This document shows positions 1 to 9,128 of a stretch of DNA of 64,000 nt, one piece after another. The first letter of the stretch is position 1; each line of letters begins with the position of its first letter. The notes under the pieces were generated by a model that saw only the letters and a list, made by a program, of their open reading frames with translations, ran no database searches and was not told the origin of the DNA. The stretch lies in NCBI GenBank assembly GCA_015233565.1, contig JADFXM010000006.1, forward strand, positions 170,453-234,452. Reading direction: 5' to 3'. This DNA comes from Candidatus Rifleibacteriota bacterium (GTDB lineage: Bacteria > Muiribacteriota > Ozemobacteria > Ozemobacterales > Ozemobacteraceae). The position numbers were made by a program, and so were the translations under genes.

Positions 1-38
1 GGTGGAATTATATCATTGTTTACAGGAGGAAAAAATTT

Positions 39-69
39 AAAAAAGCAATGCCCCCCACTTGCCTTTTTT
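39..69 (+). terminator. Possible intrinsic terminator of an upstream gene
   Basis: An A-rich arm AAAAAAGCAA (39-48) can pair with TTGCCTTTTTT (59-69), with one bulged base, across a C-rich loop. It ends in a T run. It would close a gene lying before the window, but no coding end is visible in bases 1-38. Confidence 0.4.
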
Positions 70-147
70 GAAAAACCGAGGTATCAATAAGACCATTGAA
101 ATGAGCCGCGTTCGAGCGGGAAATTTTTTTTGGAAAGGAAAAAACAA

Positions 148-1119
148 ATGAACCTTCGTGGACGACATTTTCTTTCACTGGACGATTATTCAACAGATGA
201 AATCAGCTATTTGCTTGATCTTTCCGCTGAATTGAAAAGGATGAAAAGAGCGGGAATCAAACCAAGGACTTTGGAAGGCAAAAGTATCGCTTTGATTTTT
301 GAAAAACCTTCCACTCGGACTCGTTGCGCATTTGTTGTCGCATGCGTCGATGAGGGAGCGCATCCCGAATATCTTGGCAAAGGCGACATCCAATTGGGTA
401 AAAAGGAAACAGTTGCTGATACCGCAAGAGTTCTTGGAAGGATGTTTGATGGAATCCAATTTCGTGGATTCAAGCATCAAACAGTAGTTGACCTTGCGAA
501 GTATTCCGGAGTTCCGGTGTGGAACGGCCTGACGGACAAATATCATCCTACCCAGGTACTTGCTGACTTTTTGACTGTTCAGGAACAATTCGGACATTTA
601 AAAGGGATCACTTTCGCTTATGTCGGCGATGGTCGAAATAACATGGCTAACACTCTGCTCATCGGAGCAGCGAAAATGGGGATGGATTTCCGAATTATTG
701 CTCCGAAATCACTTTTCCCGGAGACAGAAATTGTTGAAAGTGGCCGTCGATTTGCGAAAGAAACCGGTGCAAAAATTACTTTAACCGAAGACGTTAAAGA
801 AGGAGCAAGAGGATGTGACGTTCTTTATACCGATGTTTGGGCAAGCATGGGCGAGGAAGCTGAAATGGCAACAAGAATCAGATTACTCAAGCCCTATCAA
901 ATCAATATGGATATGATTAAAGCTACCGGAAAAGAAAATCCGATGTTCCTGCACTGTTTGCCTGCTTTCCATAACAATGATACTGAATATTCGAAAGAAA
1001 TTGGGGCGATGGAAGTATCAGACGAAGTTTTCGAAAGCAAATATTCAAGAGTGTTTGATCAAGCCGAAAACAGAATGCATACAATCAAAGCTGTAATGGT
1101 TGCAACCTTGGGACGTTAA
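148..1119 (+). CDS. argF: Ornithine carbamoyltransferase
   Basis: Transfers the carbamoyl group of carbamoyl phosphate to ornithine, giving citrulline; cytoplasmic, arginine biosynthesis or catabolism. The carbamoyl-phosphate loop FEKPSTRTR lies near residue 52. [18 protein letters not shown], the ornithine-binding DVWASMGEE and HCLPAF near the end all match the family, and 323 residues is normal length. The ATG at 148 is preferred over an in-frame TTG at 130 because GGAAAGGA sits about 8 bases before the ATG and family N-termini begin close to this Met. The gene stands alone and is followed by a strong terminator. Sequence does not separate the anabolic from the catabolic (arcB) role; no arginine deiminase or carbamate kinase gene is adjacent. 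Confidence 0.96.
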   Translation: MNLRGRHFLSLDDYSTDEISYLLDLSAELKRMKRAGIKPRTLEGKSIALIFEKPSTRTRCAFVVACVDEGAHPEYLGKGDIQLGKKETVADTARVLGRMFDGIQFRGFKHQTVVDLAKYSGVPVWNGLTDKYHPTQVLADFLTVQEQFGHLKGITFAYVGDGRNNMANTLLIGAAKMGMDFRIIAPKSLFPETEIVESGRRFAKETGAKITLTEDVKEGARGCDVLYTDVWASMGEEAEMATRIRLLKPYQINMDMIKATGKENPMFLHCLPAFHNNDTEYSKEIGAMEVSDEVFESKYSRVFDQAENRMHTIKAVMVATLGR

Positions 1120-1184
1120 ATCAAGCCAAATTTGTTGGAAAAATAGTATAATAGCTTTATCAATTATTAATTACAGTTGAATTT

Positions 1185-1220
1185 AAAAAAAAGAATCGGT
1201 TTACACTGATTCTTTTTTTT
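1185..1220 (+). terminator. Intrinsic terminator after argF
   Basis: AAAAAAAAGAATC pairs with GATTCTTTTTTTT over a 10-base loop and runs into T residues: a standard rho-independent terminator 65 bases after the argF stop. Confidence 0.85.
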
Positions 1221-1277
1221 CTTTGGGAAAACAATTTTTTTGAGAAAGTTTCTATTTCCCCTTGAATAAGAGGAATG

Positions 1278-1283
1278 TATAAT
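1278..1283 (+). promoter_or_regulatory. Possible -10 box for the rex transcription unit
   Basis: TATAAT lies 40 bases before the small ORF that precedes rex. The hexamer 17 bases upstream (TTTCCC) is a poor -35, so this is a weak promoter call. No clear palindromic Rex site was seen next to it. Confidence 0.35.
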
Positions 1284-1323
1284 GTAATTTTGTAAAATAG
1301 AAAATTTCTTTGAGGAGAGAAGA

Positions 1324-1425
1324 ATGAAAATAATTGATCTGAGGCTGTTTATTAACAGGTTTGGAGGAATTTTTTCTATAAATCAGGATGAAAAGCATAA
1401 TTGGAAAGAATTTCTTTTAGATTGA
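1324..1425 (+). CDS. Small 33-residue ORF in front of rex (leader or microprotein)
   Basis: ATG at 1324 follows an excellent ribosome binding site (GAGGAGAG, 5 bases away). The ORF runs 33 codons (begins MKIIDLRLF, ends KEFLLD) and stops 11 bases before rex. Rex itself lacks a good Shine-Dalgarno, so translation of rex may depend on ribosomes finishing this ORF. The peptide resembles nothing I recognise; it is mixed polar and hydrophobic with no membrane segment. Alternatives are a regulatory leader or a genuine microprotein. Support comes from ribosome-binding-site strength and position only. Confidence 0.5.
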   Translation: MKIIDLRLFINRFGGIFSINQDEKHNWKEFLLD

Positions 1426-1436
1426 GTGTTATTTAA

Positions 1437-2111
1437 ATGAAACAGAAAAACATCAACAACGAACCCACAACAACCCAACCAGTCCCTCCACAAGCCACTG
1501 TCAGGAGACTTTCCATATACCTAAGATGTCTAAGTTCTCTTGAAGAGACTGGCGTGCAAATGGTTTCTTCCCATGAAATAGCTTCTTTCCTGGAATTAAA
1601 TCCTGCGCAAGTAAGAAAAGATCTTGCGTATTTCGGAGAATTTGGAAAAAGAGGTGTTGGATATTCGGTAAGTCGCCTCCGCGATCACATAATGGAAATC
1701 CTTGGTTTGAAGAAAAAGCGTATGGTTGGAATCATTGGCGCGGGTGGACACCTCGGGCACGCACTGTCCATGTATAAAGGTTTTGAAAAAAGAAACTTTA
1801 AAGTTGTTGCACTTTTTGACAAAGATCCTCAGACAATCGGCCAAATCGCAAAAGACATCGGACCTATTAAACCCATGGATGAACTGACAAAAGTAGTTAA
1901 GGAATTGGGTATCGAGATGCTGATTCTTACTGTTCCTGCTGATGCAGCAAGATCGGTATTTGATTCTGTAGTTCTTTCCGGTGTAAAAGCCGTTTTGAAC
2001 TTTTCTCCGGTAAACCTTTCCTCAACTGCGGAGGTTTGCGTTCACAACGTCGATTTAGCTGTCGAGTTGGAATACCTTACCTTTCATTTGAATCGAAATC
2101 AGGGCAATTAA
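1437..2111 (+). CDS. rex: Redox-sensing transcriptional repressor Rex
   Basis: Rex binds DNA when NAD+ is high and releases it when NADH rises, controlling fermentation and respiration genes. The N-terminal winged helix covers about residues 20-85 (SSHEIASFLELNPAQVRKDL, then the FGEFGKRGVGY wing). A Rossmann domain follows with GIIGAGGHLG near residue 98, the acidic ALFDKD end of the second strand, and LTVPADAA. The C-terminal helix that swaps between subunits is present (VELEYLTFHLN). Length (224) is typical apart from a 15-residue polar N-terminal extension. No good Shine-Dalgarno precedes it; a 33-codon ORF ends 11 bases upstream. A STAS factor and Rel follow on the same strand. Confidence 0.95.
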   Translation: MKQKNINNEPTTTQPVPPQATVRRLSIYLRCLSSLEETGVQMVSSHEIASFLELNPAQVRKDLAYFGEFGKRGVGYSVSRLRDHIMEILGLKKKRMVGIIGAGGHLGHALSMYKGFEKRNFKVVALFDKDPQTIGQIAKDIGPIKPMDELTKVVKELGIEMLILTVPADAARSVFDSVVLSGVKAVLNFSPVNLSSTAEVCVHNVDLAVELEYLTFHLNRNQGN

Positions 2112-2181
2112 AGATTGAAATAAGCAATTACTACCTCAATAATTTGGATTTTTTTTAAGTAACTGTTTTCCGGGAGAGAAA

Positions 2182-2535
2182 ATGGGTCTTTTAATCGAAG
2201 TTTGTGAGCGAGAAAACAATGTAACCATAATCGAAATCAAAGGTGAGATCACTTTTGAAAATTGTGAACAATTCCGTGAAAAAATCAATGAGTTGACTGA
2301 CAATGGGAAAAGCCGAATAGTGATTAATTTGGCCAATTTAAAATACATGAGTTCTTCCGGAATGGGAGTTTTGGTTCATGGACTCAAGAAAACCCGTCAG
2401 TTTGGTGGTGATCTAAAACTAACCAATCTTGATGGAAAAATGAGAAAAGTTTTTCTGATAACTCAATTTACTCATCATTTTGGAGTTTTTCAGAGCGTTG
2501 ACGATGCAGTTAATAGTTTCGCAAATGAAAAATAA
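2182..2535 (+). CDS. STAS-domain anti-sigma factor antagonist
   Basis: A single STAS domain of 117 residues, like SpoIIAA/RsbV. Such proteins bind an anti-sigma kinase and are switched by phosphorylation of a serine. The phospho-site region is visible as YMSSSGMGVLV (residues about 55-65), where the Ser before Gly-Met is the usual target, after the VINLANLKYM strand. GGGAGAG lies 4 bases before the ATG. Rel begins 36 bases after its stop, so the two probably share a transcript, pairing a general-stress switch with the stringent response. No cognate anti-sigma kinase or phosphatase lies in the window. Confidence 0.88.
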   Translation: MGLLIEVCERENNVTIIEIKGEITFENCEQFREKINELTDNGKSRIVINLANLKYMSSSGMGVLVHGLKKTRQFGGDLKLTNLDGKMRKVFLITQFTHHFGVFQSVDDAVNSFANEK

Positions 2536-2571
2536 TGTTACCATGCTATCTGTTAATACAGGAGGGTTCCT

Positions 2572-4782
2572 ATTTCTTTAGAAGAATTGATTGTAGCGGT
2601 AAAAGAGTATAATCCTGAGGCTGATTTTCCTCGAATAGAAGAAGCATATAAATTTGCTCAGGAATGCCACAAAGACCAATTCAGGGCTTCCGGGGAAAGC
2701 TACTTTATCCATCCTGAAGCTGTTGCCATGATTGTTGCTACTGAACTGCGCCTGGATTCCACCTCAATTTGCGCAGCACTTCTTCATGATGTTGTCGAAG
2801 ATACCGCCGCAACACTTGTTGATATTGAAACTCGGTTTGGGGCAACAATGGCACATCTTGTAGAGGGAGTAACCAAGCTCAACAAGATGTTTTTCTCTTC
2901 AGCAACCGCCGCTCAGGCAGTAAATTTTCGAAAAATGCTCTTCGCTATGACTCATGACGTTCGGGTAATTTTAATAAAACTGGCTGATCGTCTGCATAAT
3001 ATGAGGACACTCCAATTTCTCCCTCCCGTCAAACAGAAATATGTTGCAAAAGAAACGCTCGATATTTATGCGCCATTGGCTCATAGGCTTGGAATAAATA
3101 AAGTCAAGACTCAGCTTGAAGATCTTTCTTTCACTTTTATTCGTCCGGATGCAGTCAAGGAAATAACTGATTTTCTTGAAAGTAAGGGCTTTGAAGGGGA
3201 AGCGAAGCTTGAAAATGCGATGTCTCAGATCCAAGAGCATCTTAAAGAAGTGAATATAACAGTCCACATATCCGGACGGCCGAAGCAAATATATTCGATC
3301 TGGAACAAAATGCAAAAATATGGAATTCCACTTGATGGCCTTTATGACATTTTGGGAATTCGAATATTAACAAGGTCGGTCAAAGATTGCTACGCAGCTT
3401 TGGGCATTGTACACAAGTTCTGGAAACCCATTCCGGGACGTTTTAAGGATTACATTGCCGTTCCCAAATCAAACATGTATCAGTCATTGCATACCACCGT
3501 TATTTTTGACGGAAAACCATTAGAAGTCCAGATTCGAACTGAAGAAATGCATAAAATTTCCGAAGAAGGAATCGCAGCGCACTGGGATTACAAAGAAACC
3601 TCCGGTAGAGAATCCACACCAGATTACAAGGAAAAATTGTCCTGGTTAAGAAATCTTATAGACTGGTACAAGGATGTAAAAGACGCCTCCGAATTCATGG
3701 AGACTGTCAAGCTAGAGCTTTTTCAGTATCACGTCTATGTTTTCTCCCCCAAAGGAGATGTGATAGAGCTTCCGCAAGGCAGTACTCCTGTTGATTTTGG
3801 ATATGTAATTCATACTGACGTTGGGCATAGGTGCATAGGCGCAAAAGTCAACGGGCAACTAGTACCACTTGATTACACTCTCCAAAATGGCGATATCGTC
3901 TCAATCGTAACCAGCAAGAACCAAAAAGGGCCAAGCCGCGATTGGTTGAAGTTCGTAGCAAGCACTAACGCAAAAAAGAAAATCAGAGCCTGGCTGAAAA
4001 AAGAATTCAGGGCCGACTATATCGTACAGGGCGAAAAGGAATTTTTTGATCTTTTATCTAGATTAGGTGGTGCCAAAGAAGAAGAAAAGCATGTCCATTC
4101 CAATCTTTTTGATGAGGAAGTCAGAAATCTGGGATTTCCTTCCAGAGATGAGTTATTTGCAGGAATTGGCGCTGGAGAAGTAAAACCTCAACAAATAATC
4201 AACAAGATTTTCCCGCAGTTTGCCGAAAAAGCAGCGGAAAAATTACTTACAGCAACAATTCAAACTGCCCGCGAAAAAGAAAAAGATAAGGGGAAGAGGG
4301 GAAAGCGTGAACCCCAAATTATCTGTGGAGGAATAGATTCCGCACTGGTAAAAGTGTCAAAGTGCTGTAACCCAATTCCCGGCGATCCAATCGTAGGATA
4401 TATCACTCGTGGTCGGGGAGTAACGGTCCATCGAGGGGATTGCCCAAATATCAAAGATCTGACCAAATCAGATGGAAGAATGATGGATGTCCACTGGGAC
4501 ATGGGAATTCCACTCGACCAGGGGAAAAGTTCCTATATCACCAAGATCAGGCTTGAAACAACTGACCGCCAAGGAATGCTCAACTCCATTACTGGCATTA
4601 TTTCCGGAGTCGGAATAAACATTTTTTCGGCTAATGCACGAACTACAAAGAAGAACACAGGGGTTTTGGATTTTTCTATCGAGGTCAGAGATACCAATCA
4701 ATTGGATAACCTTTTGAAATCTTTGTCACGATTAAGCGGTGTTACAAAAGTATTTCGAATTGACTCGAAGCTGAAATCCTGA
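2572..4782 (+). CDS. rel: Bifunctional (p)ppGpp synthetase/hydrolase Rel, probable ATT start
   Basis: Makes and destroys the alarmone (p)ppGpp. Domains in order: HD hydrolase (about 25-180) with intact HDVVED; synthetase (about 235-345) with GRFKDYIAVPK and NMYQSLHTT; TGS (about 395-455); a conserved-Cys region with SKCCNPIPGD; C-terminal ACT domain. The RFKD form of the synthetase motif is typical of bifunctional enzymes. Start: the only in-frame standard start downstream of the stop at 2554 is TTG 2587, but GGAGGG (2561-2566) is 20 bases from it and only 5 bases from ATT 2572. Starting at ATT gives SLEELI at the N-terminus, resembling the family. ATT starts are rare and would make expression sensitive to IF3. 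The enzyme follows a STAS gene by 36 bases and ends at a terminator. Confidence 0.93.
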   Translation: MSLEELIVAVKEYNPEADFPRIEEAYKFAQECHKDQFRASGESYFIHPEAVAMIVATELRLDSTSICAALLHDVVEDTAATLVDIETRFGATMAHLVEGVTKLNKMFFSSATAAQAVNFRKMLFAMTHDVRVILIKLADRLHNMRTLQFLPPVKQKYVAKETLDIYAPLAHRLGINKVKTQLEDLSFTFIRPDAVKEITDFLESKGFEGEAKLENAMSQIQEHLKEVNITVHISGRPKQIYSIWNKMQKYGIPLDGLYDILGIRILTRSVKDCYAALGIVHKFWKPIPGRFKDYIAVPKSNMYQSLHTTVIFDGKPLEVQIRTEEMHKISEEGIAAHWDYKETSGRESTPDYKEKLSWLRNLIDWYKDVKDASEFMETVKLELFQYHVYVFSPKGDVIELPQGSTPVDFGYVIHTDVGHRCIGAKVNGQLVPLDYTLQNGDIVSIVTSKNQKGPSRDWLKFVASTNAKKKIRAWLKKEFRADYIVQGEKEFFDLLSRLGGAKEEEKHVHSNLFDEEVRNLGFPSRDELFAGIGAGEVKPQQIINKIFPQFAEKAAEKLLTATIQTAREKEKDKGKRGKREPQIICGGIDSALVKVSKCCNPIPGDPIVGYITRGRGVTVHRGDCPNIKDLTKSDGRMMDVHWDMGIPLDQGKSSYITKIRLETTDRQGMLNSITGIISGVGINIFSANARTTKKNTGVLDFSIEVRDTNQLDNLLKSLSRLSGVTKVFRIDSKLKS

Positions 4783-4829
4783 AAAAAAAGTATTTAAGCA
4801 ATTTTTGAAGTACAAATTTCGCAAAGTTG

Positions 4830-4881
4830 AAGCTCAGTGGGCAGTTTTGTTTTTTTTCAGAACGTGCCCACTTGCTTTTTT
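4830..4881 (+). terminator. Intrinsic terminator after rel
   Basis: AGTGGGCA (4836-4843) pairs with TGCCCACT (4865-4872). Outer AAGC/GCTT pairs extend the stem, and a T run follows. The 21-base loop is T-rich. Confidence 0.75.
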
Positions 4882-4972
4882 ATCTGAAATGGAATCGTTT
4901 GGCTGGGTTTGATTTTGGGGTAGTTTTATTTGAGTTTAAGCCAAACTTCCAAGTCGAGAATGGCATAAACAC

Positions 4973-5141
4973 AAATTCAGATTCTGCCACATGAATTCCT
5001 TCTAACGCCGAGCTGAGCACAATGGGGCGTTCACAGCTGGCGACGTATGTCGATAAGTGAATGGCCCATCACTGCTCGTGCGACTGTTCGGTTGAGCGGT
5101 GGCGATTAGTCATCCCCTGGCCGAACAGAAAACCTGAATTT
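4973..5141. ncRNA. Candidate structured RNA (unassigned)
   Basis: This stretch of a 638-base gene-free gap can fold into a branched structure. The closing helix is AAATTCAG (4973-4980) with CTGAATTT (5134-5141). Arm one pairs GAGCA (5015-5019) with TGCTC (5073-5077) and GGGGCGTTCAC (5024-5034) with GTGAATGGCCC (5057-5067, one mismatch), capped by CGAC/GTCG. Arm two pairs CTGTTCGG (5084-5091) with CCGAACAG (5121-5128). It is more GC-rich than its flanks. It does not match RNase P, SRP, tmRNA or 6S as I know them. A hairpin-bearing mobile element is an alternative. The remaining gap (5142-5419) shows nothing convincing. Confidence 0.45.
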
Positions 5142-5419
5142 CATTTTTTAAACTGGAAAAAAGTTTTTTTTTCAAAATATTATTTTTTCTTGTCACACTT
5201 TTCGAAAACAAGCCCATTTTACAAGTGTTTAAAGAACCTGTACCTTCAAAAAAGGTTACAAATATGCATCAAGAGGTCTGATATTAGGCGTCGTAAGGAA
5301 ATAAAGTGATGATTTGTGCCATTTTCCTTGGCAGAAAAAAGCATTATATCCACCTCTCGGAAATAGCTTGTCGAAGAAAAACGTGTACCTTTGAAATGAT
5401 CATGTTATTGCTGGACGAC

Positions 5420-7540
5420 TTACTGACTTTCGAACTTCATTTCTGAAAAGACTTTTTGGGAATCCAGTATTTTCTGGGAAAACTCTATTGCTTTTCCTGG
5501 TTCCACTTCCTTATCTTTCTGAAGCGCCTGAATCAACTTCAATTGATTCTCAGGCGTTTTCAGGAGCTCACCGGTTCTCAAAAAGAGATTGAATTTGTCA
5601 TTGAATGAATCCAATTTCTTCATTCCTTTGCAACCAGGGAGAGAATCCATTTCTTCATAGAATTTTTGAAGGAATTTCATAAACTCTTCCCGGTTGCCTG
5701 AAAGAATTGCTGTTTCAATCAGTCCACGGCTGGCTGTTAGACGAACAATTGCCGAAGAATCCGGGTTTTCCAATGCCCTTAGAAAGGAGTCGCGTGCGTC
5801 GTTTATTCTTCCGGCAAATAGATGTTGCTTCGCCTCGTTCAAATTCTTGTCAATTTCCACCAAAGCAAACATTCTGGTGAGTATTTGGGAATTAGCATCA
5901 TTTGAAAGTTTTTCCAAAAATTGGAATCGCTCGGTCTCCATTTTTGCTGAAAAATCAGATATTTCCGTTCCGGCAACGGAGAGAATCTGTTTATAGTGGG
6001 TTTGATTGAAATAGGAGTCGACATTTGACCGAAGTCCTGTAATTTTCGAATTTTTGAAGTCAGTTTTGTCCATTGGAATAAACTTTAAATCTGGAAGCTT
6101 GAAGTCCCCTTTTGAATTTGACTTTCCCTCAAATTCCTGAACCAATACGAATACCAACATTGGAAGAAGCAACAATAGAACAACTGCAAATTGCCATCTC
6201 AATGAGTAAAGGATTTTCCGAAATTTCGGGTTGTCAATCTGAGAGATTTGATCAATTTTCTCTTTCTTGACCAGTTTTTCAGAAGAATTATAAATTGGAG
6301 TTTTGGACGAGAATTCTTTTTCGAGGGAAATTTGCTTTCCCAGACGTTCTTCCAATTTTTCCGGAATTTCGCCTACTGTTCTATGCCATGTCTCAGCTGT
6401 AAGAATCCAGATATCTCGAAGCTCCTGTTTCAATTTTCCGGAAAAACCATGAGACTCTCTGAATATTTCAATTACACCACCTTCGGAGGGATTCATGGCC
6501 AGAAAAATTCCAAGTTGATTTTTCAATTCAGGGTCAGTCTCTACACGAAACATGGATATTGCCAACGGTTCAGCAAAGGCATACTCAATCCGAGGAAAAA
6601 GAGAAAGTGCCTGACCTCTTATATGGACTTGCGTAGCCTCAGACATGGCTTTGATAAATCGCAGTGCCCCTTCTTTATCGCTTTCAAGGAAGATTTCAAG
6701 ACCAGCAATTTTTACTCTGGGGTCCTCGTGCTGAAGATAGACATTCAGCTGAAGAAGTACTGTGTCCAGGTCGAGCTTTCCACATGTCCTTATTGCTCTT
6801 GCCTGTATCGAAACATCCTGATGTTTTAATAAATTGCTGAGTAATCTGGAATCATCTTTTTTGCCGAATTTTTCGAATAAGGTTAGAATTTCGAAAACAG
6901 CAGATTTTGTCAGATTTTCAAGCAAAATGGCTCCCAGAAAATCTTTGTTTTCAAAGAAAGCTTTTTCAGTCGTTAATTCGGACAATCGTCTTTTTTGATC
7001 TTGTACAGTCGAATTGAAGAAATCGACTTTATCAATAAGGGTATCTTGGATTTCTCTTTTTTCACCGGCGGCTGAGAAAAAATCTGAAATCAAACTTTTG
7101 ATTTCGGAATTTTCCTCTTTTTCTGACAAATCAACCAAGGCACTTTTGATACGCACCTTTTCCCCAAACTTTACCAGTCTTTCAACAGCTTCAAGGCGCA
7201 CGTTTTTGTCGTTACTTCGGGTGAAATTAATTAGGAGGTCGATCTCCATTTCCTGTCTTTTTTCGATCAGTTTTTCTTCCAAATTTTGAAGTGCGCATTG
7301 AGCCTTTTCTCCAGCTAAAATGCTACGCGCAATATCCCGACACTTCTGTTCTTCATCAAAACCGGAGATTCGTCTTATTTCTTCAACAATAATAGTATGC
7401 GAAGAAAAAAGACCAATTCCCAGTTCTTCTATTTTCCCAAGAGCAATTAATCTTAGTTCAGCATTATTGCTTTTGAGTCCAAAAAGAAGGGTTTGGTTCA
7501 ATTCAAGTTCCGGCGGAAAAGGATACTCGTTGTCAGACAT
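5420..7540 (-). CDS. HEAT-like repeat membrane protein, unknown function
   Basis: 706 residues, not recognised as a named family. The first ~380 residues are helical repeats of HEAT type (units such as LRLIALGKIEELG, VRLEAVERLVKFG, ARAIRTCGKLDLD and VKIAGLEIFLESD). A single membrane span lies near residue 455 (FAVVLLLLLPMLVFVLV). About 200 helical residues with a possible TPR-like unit (LNEAKQHLFAGRINDARDSF) follow. HEAT arrays usually bind protein partners, so an adaptor role is likely, probably with the HEAT part in the cytoplasm. ATG 7540 gives MSDNEYPFPP; a TTG at 7567 is the alternative. It lies 192 bases downstream of a TPR gene on the same strand. Confidence 0.75.
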   Translation of the reverse strand: MSDNEYPFPPELELNQTLLFGLKSNNAELRLIALGKIEELGIGLFSSHTIIVEEIRRISGFDEEQKCRDIARSILAGEKAQCALQNLEEKLIEKRQEMEIDLLINFTRSNDKNVRLEAVERLVKFGEKVRIKSALVDLSEKEENSEIKSLISDFFSAAGEKREIQDTLIDKVDFFNSTVQDQKRRLSELTTEKAFFENKDFLGAILLENLTKSAVFEILTLFEKFGKKDDSRLLSNLLKHQDVSIQARAIRTCGKLDLDTVLLQLNVYLQHEDPRVKIAGLEIFLESDKEGALRFIKAMSEATQVHIRGQALSLFPRIEYAFAEPLAISMFRVETDPELKNQLGIFLAMNPSEGGVIEIFRESHGFSGKLKQELRDIWILTAETWHRTVGEIPEKLEERLGKQISLEKEFSSKTPIYNSSEKLVKKEKIDQISQIDNPKFRKILYSLRWQFAVVLLLLLPMLVFVLVQEFEGKSNSKGDFKLPDLKFIPMDKTDFKNSKITGLRSNVDSYFNQTHYKQILSVAGTEISDFSAKMETERFQFLEKLSNDANSQILTRMFALVEIDKNLNEAKQHLFAGRINDARDSFLRALENPDSSAIVRLTASRGLIETAILSGNREEFMKFLQKFYEEMDSLPGCKGMKKLDSFNDKFNLFLRTGELLKTPENQLKLIQALQKDKEVEPGKAIEFSQKILDSQKVFSEMKFESQ

Positions 7541-7732
7541 GGAATTTGATAAAATCCTACGAACCAAAAAGCACTATTCAGGAAAATTCGGTGGTGTCCT
7601 GTTTTAACTGATTTTTGCCAGAAAGGATCTATTAGTCTATGTTTGAGGGGACAAAAAAAATGAATTCATCAAATCGTATTCTAAAACCACATCAAGCCAG
7701 ATTTTAAGGTATTCTAGCACATGACTGAAAAC

Positions 7733-9088
7733 TCAGGAAAGGCAATTTTTCCCGGCGTGGCGGATGTAATATTCCGCTTCCTGGGCATACTTGGTACCCG
7801 GGCAGAGATTAACTACCTGTCTGAATCTTTCGAGACTCGTAGGCAATTTCAGTTCCTTTTCCAGCTGGGCGGATCTGAACAAAAACTCAGGATCGCCGGG
7901 ATTGAGAATCAGAATTTTATGAATAGCCTTGTATTCTTCACTCTTTTCCTTAAGAATTCGATAGGCTCTGGCTATTCCTGTCCATCCGTTTAAGTAATTC
8001 TCATTGCTCATCACTGTTTTCCTATATTCATTCAAGGAATCGATGTAACGTCCACTGGAGAAAAGGACATCACCTAAAAGCTCGTGTCCTTCGATATTTC
8101 CGGGATGCCTTAGAAACATTTCCTTCAAACAATCTTCAGTGGCTTGATGCTTCCCTAGTAAGAAAAGCAACCTGGCGTGTTTCAAGAAATAATCGGCCCT
8201 TTGAGGAAAAGCTTTCCTGATTTTCCCCCACATTTCAGCAGCAGAATCGATTTCATTGCTTTTTTCGTAGATTTCAGCAAGCGATTGATTGATTTCCTGG
8301 TCTGTGTCAACCTCTTCTGCCAGTTTTTCCAAAATTACAAGCGCACGATCCCAGTCGTTGATTTTTTCATAACACTTGGCAAGGAGCATTCGGCCTTTGA
8401 AGTGTTTTTTCATGCCTTTCAAGGCAAAGACAAAATAAGGAATTGCGGCAAAATATTTTCCTTCCCTGTAAAGACATAGTGCCAAATTAAGGTAGGCATC
8501 TCGCGAGGATGGATTTTTTTCAATTACTTTCTGGAATTGGGTTGCCGCATCTTCAGATCTTCCTTCCTTCATAAATAAAACACCGAGGGAAAATCTGGCA
8601 GCCTCTAAATTTGGATTCACCTGAACAAGTGCTTCATATTGCTCAATTGCACGTTTATTATCATGAAATTTAATGAAAATTTCCGCGATTTTTATGCGAA
8701 TTTCTGGTTTTTCAGGACAAAGAGTCGCAGCTCTCTGAAGAAATACAATCTGTTGTTCAACATTTCCCGTGGCTTCAAACCAGGCAGCAAAGGCTAAAAA
8801 AACGCCTGGTGAGTTTGGACTGACTTCCATGGCTCTTTCAAGTTGAAACCTGGCTTCTTCGGTTTTGCCAAGCCTGGAAAGGGCAACACCTAGCTCTATC
8901 AAAGCGGGAGTCTGGCGGGAGTCTATCTCAAGGATTTTTTTATAGGCGGTTGCGGCTTCTTTCCAGTCATTATTTCTAGCCTGGAAGCGCCCAATTTTGT
9001 ATAAAAGACTAAGATCATTGGGGAATTCCCCGACTTTCTCCTTCAATTCTTGAAGAAGGAGTGGCAAATTTCGGGGTTTTTCCAGCAT
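7733..9088 (-). CDS. TPR-repeat protein
   Basis: 451 residues built almost wholly of tetratricopeptide repeats of about 34 residues; typical units contain LGVALSRLGKTEEARFQLERA, LGVLFMKEGRSEDAATQFQKV and LALCLYREGKYFAAIPYF. There are roughly 11-12 units. No signal peptide or membrane span is visible, so it is probably cytoplasmic and acts as a protein-binding scaffold. GAGG lies 6 bases ahead of the ATG. It begins 40 bases after rpe ends, suggesting co-transcription, but nothing in its sequence links it to pentose metabolism. Confidence 0.88.
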   Translation of the reverse strand: MLEKPRNLPLLLQELKEKVGEFPNDLSLLYKIGRFQARNNDWKEAATAYKKILEIDSRQTPALIELGVALSRLGKTEEARFQLERAMEVSPNSPGVFLAFAAWFEATGNVEQQIVFLQRAATLCPEKPEIRIKIAEIFIKFHDNKRAIEQYEALVQVNPNLEAARFSLGVLFMKEGRSEDAATQFQKVIEKNPSSRDAYLNLALCLYREGKYFAAIPYFVFALKGMKKHFKGRMLLAKCYEKINDWDRALVILEKLAEEVDTDQEINQSLAEIYEKSNEIDSAAEMWGKIRKAFPQRADYFLKHARLLFLLGKHQATEDCLKEMFLRHPGNIEGHELLGDVLFSSGRYIDSLNEYRKTVMSNENYLNGWTGIARAYRILKEKSEEYKAIHKILILNPGDPEFLFRSAQLEKELKLPTSLERFRQVVNLCPGTKYAQEAEYYIRHAGKNCLS

Positions 9089-9128
9089 TCGCCTACCTCA
9101 AACTATATTTCAGGTTCGAAACCTTTCT

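Noticed and set aside
4973..5141. Assignment of the structured region to 6S, SRP, tmRNA or RNase P RNA
   Set aside because: None of the conserved core sequences of those RNAs is present; left as an unassigned candidate.
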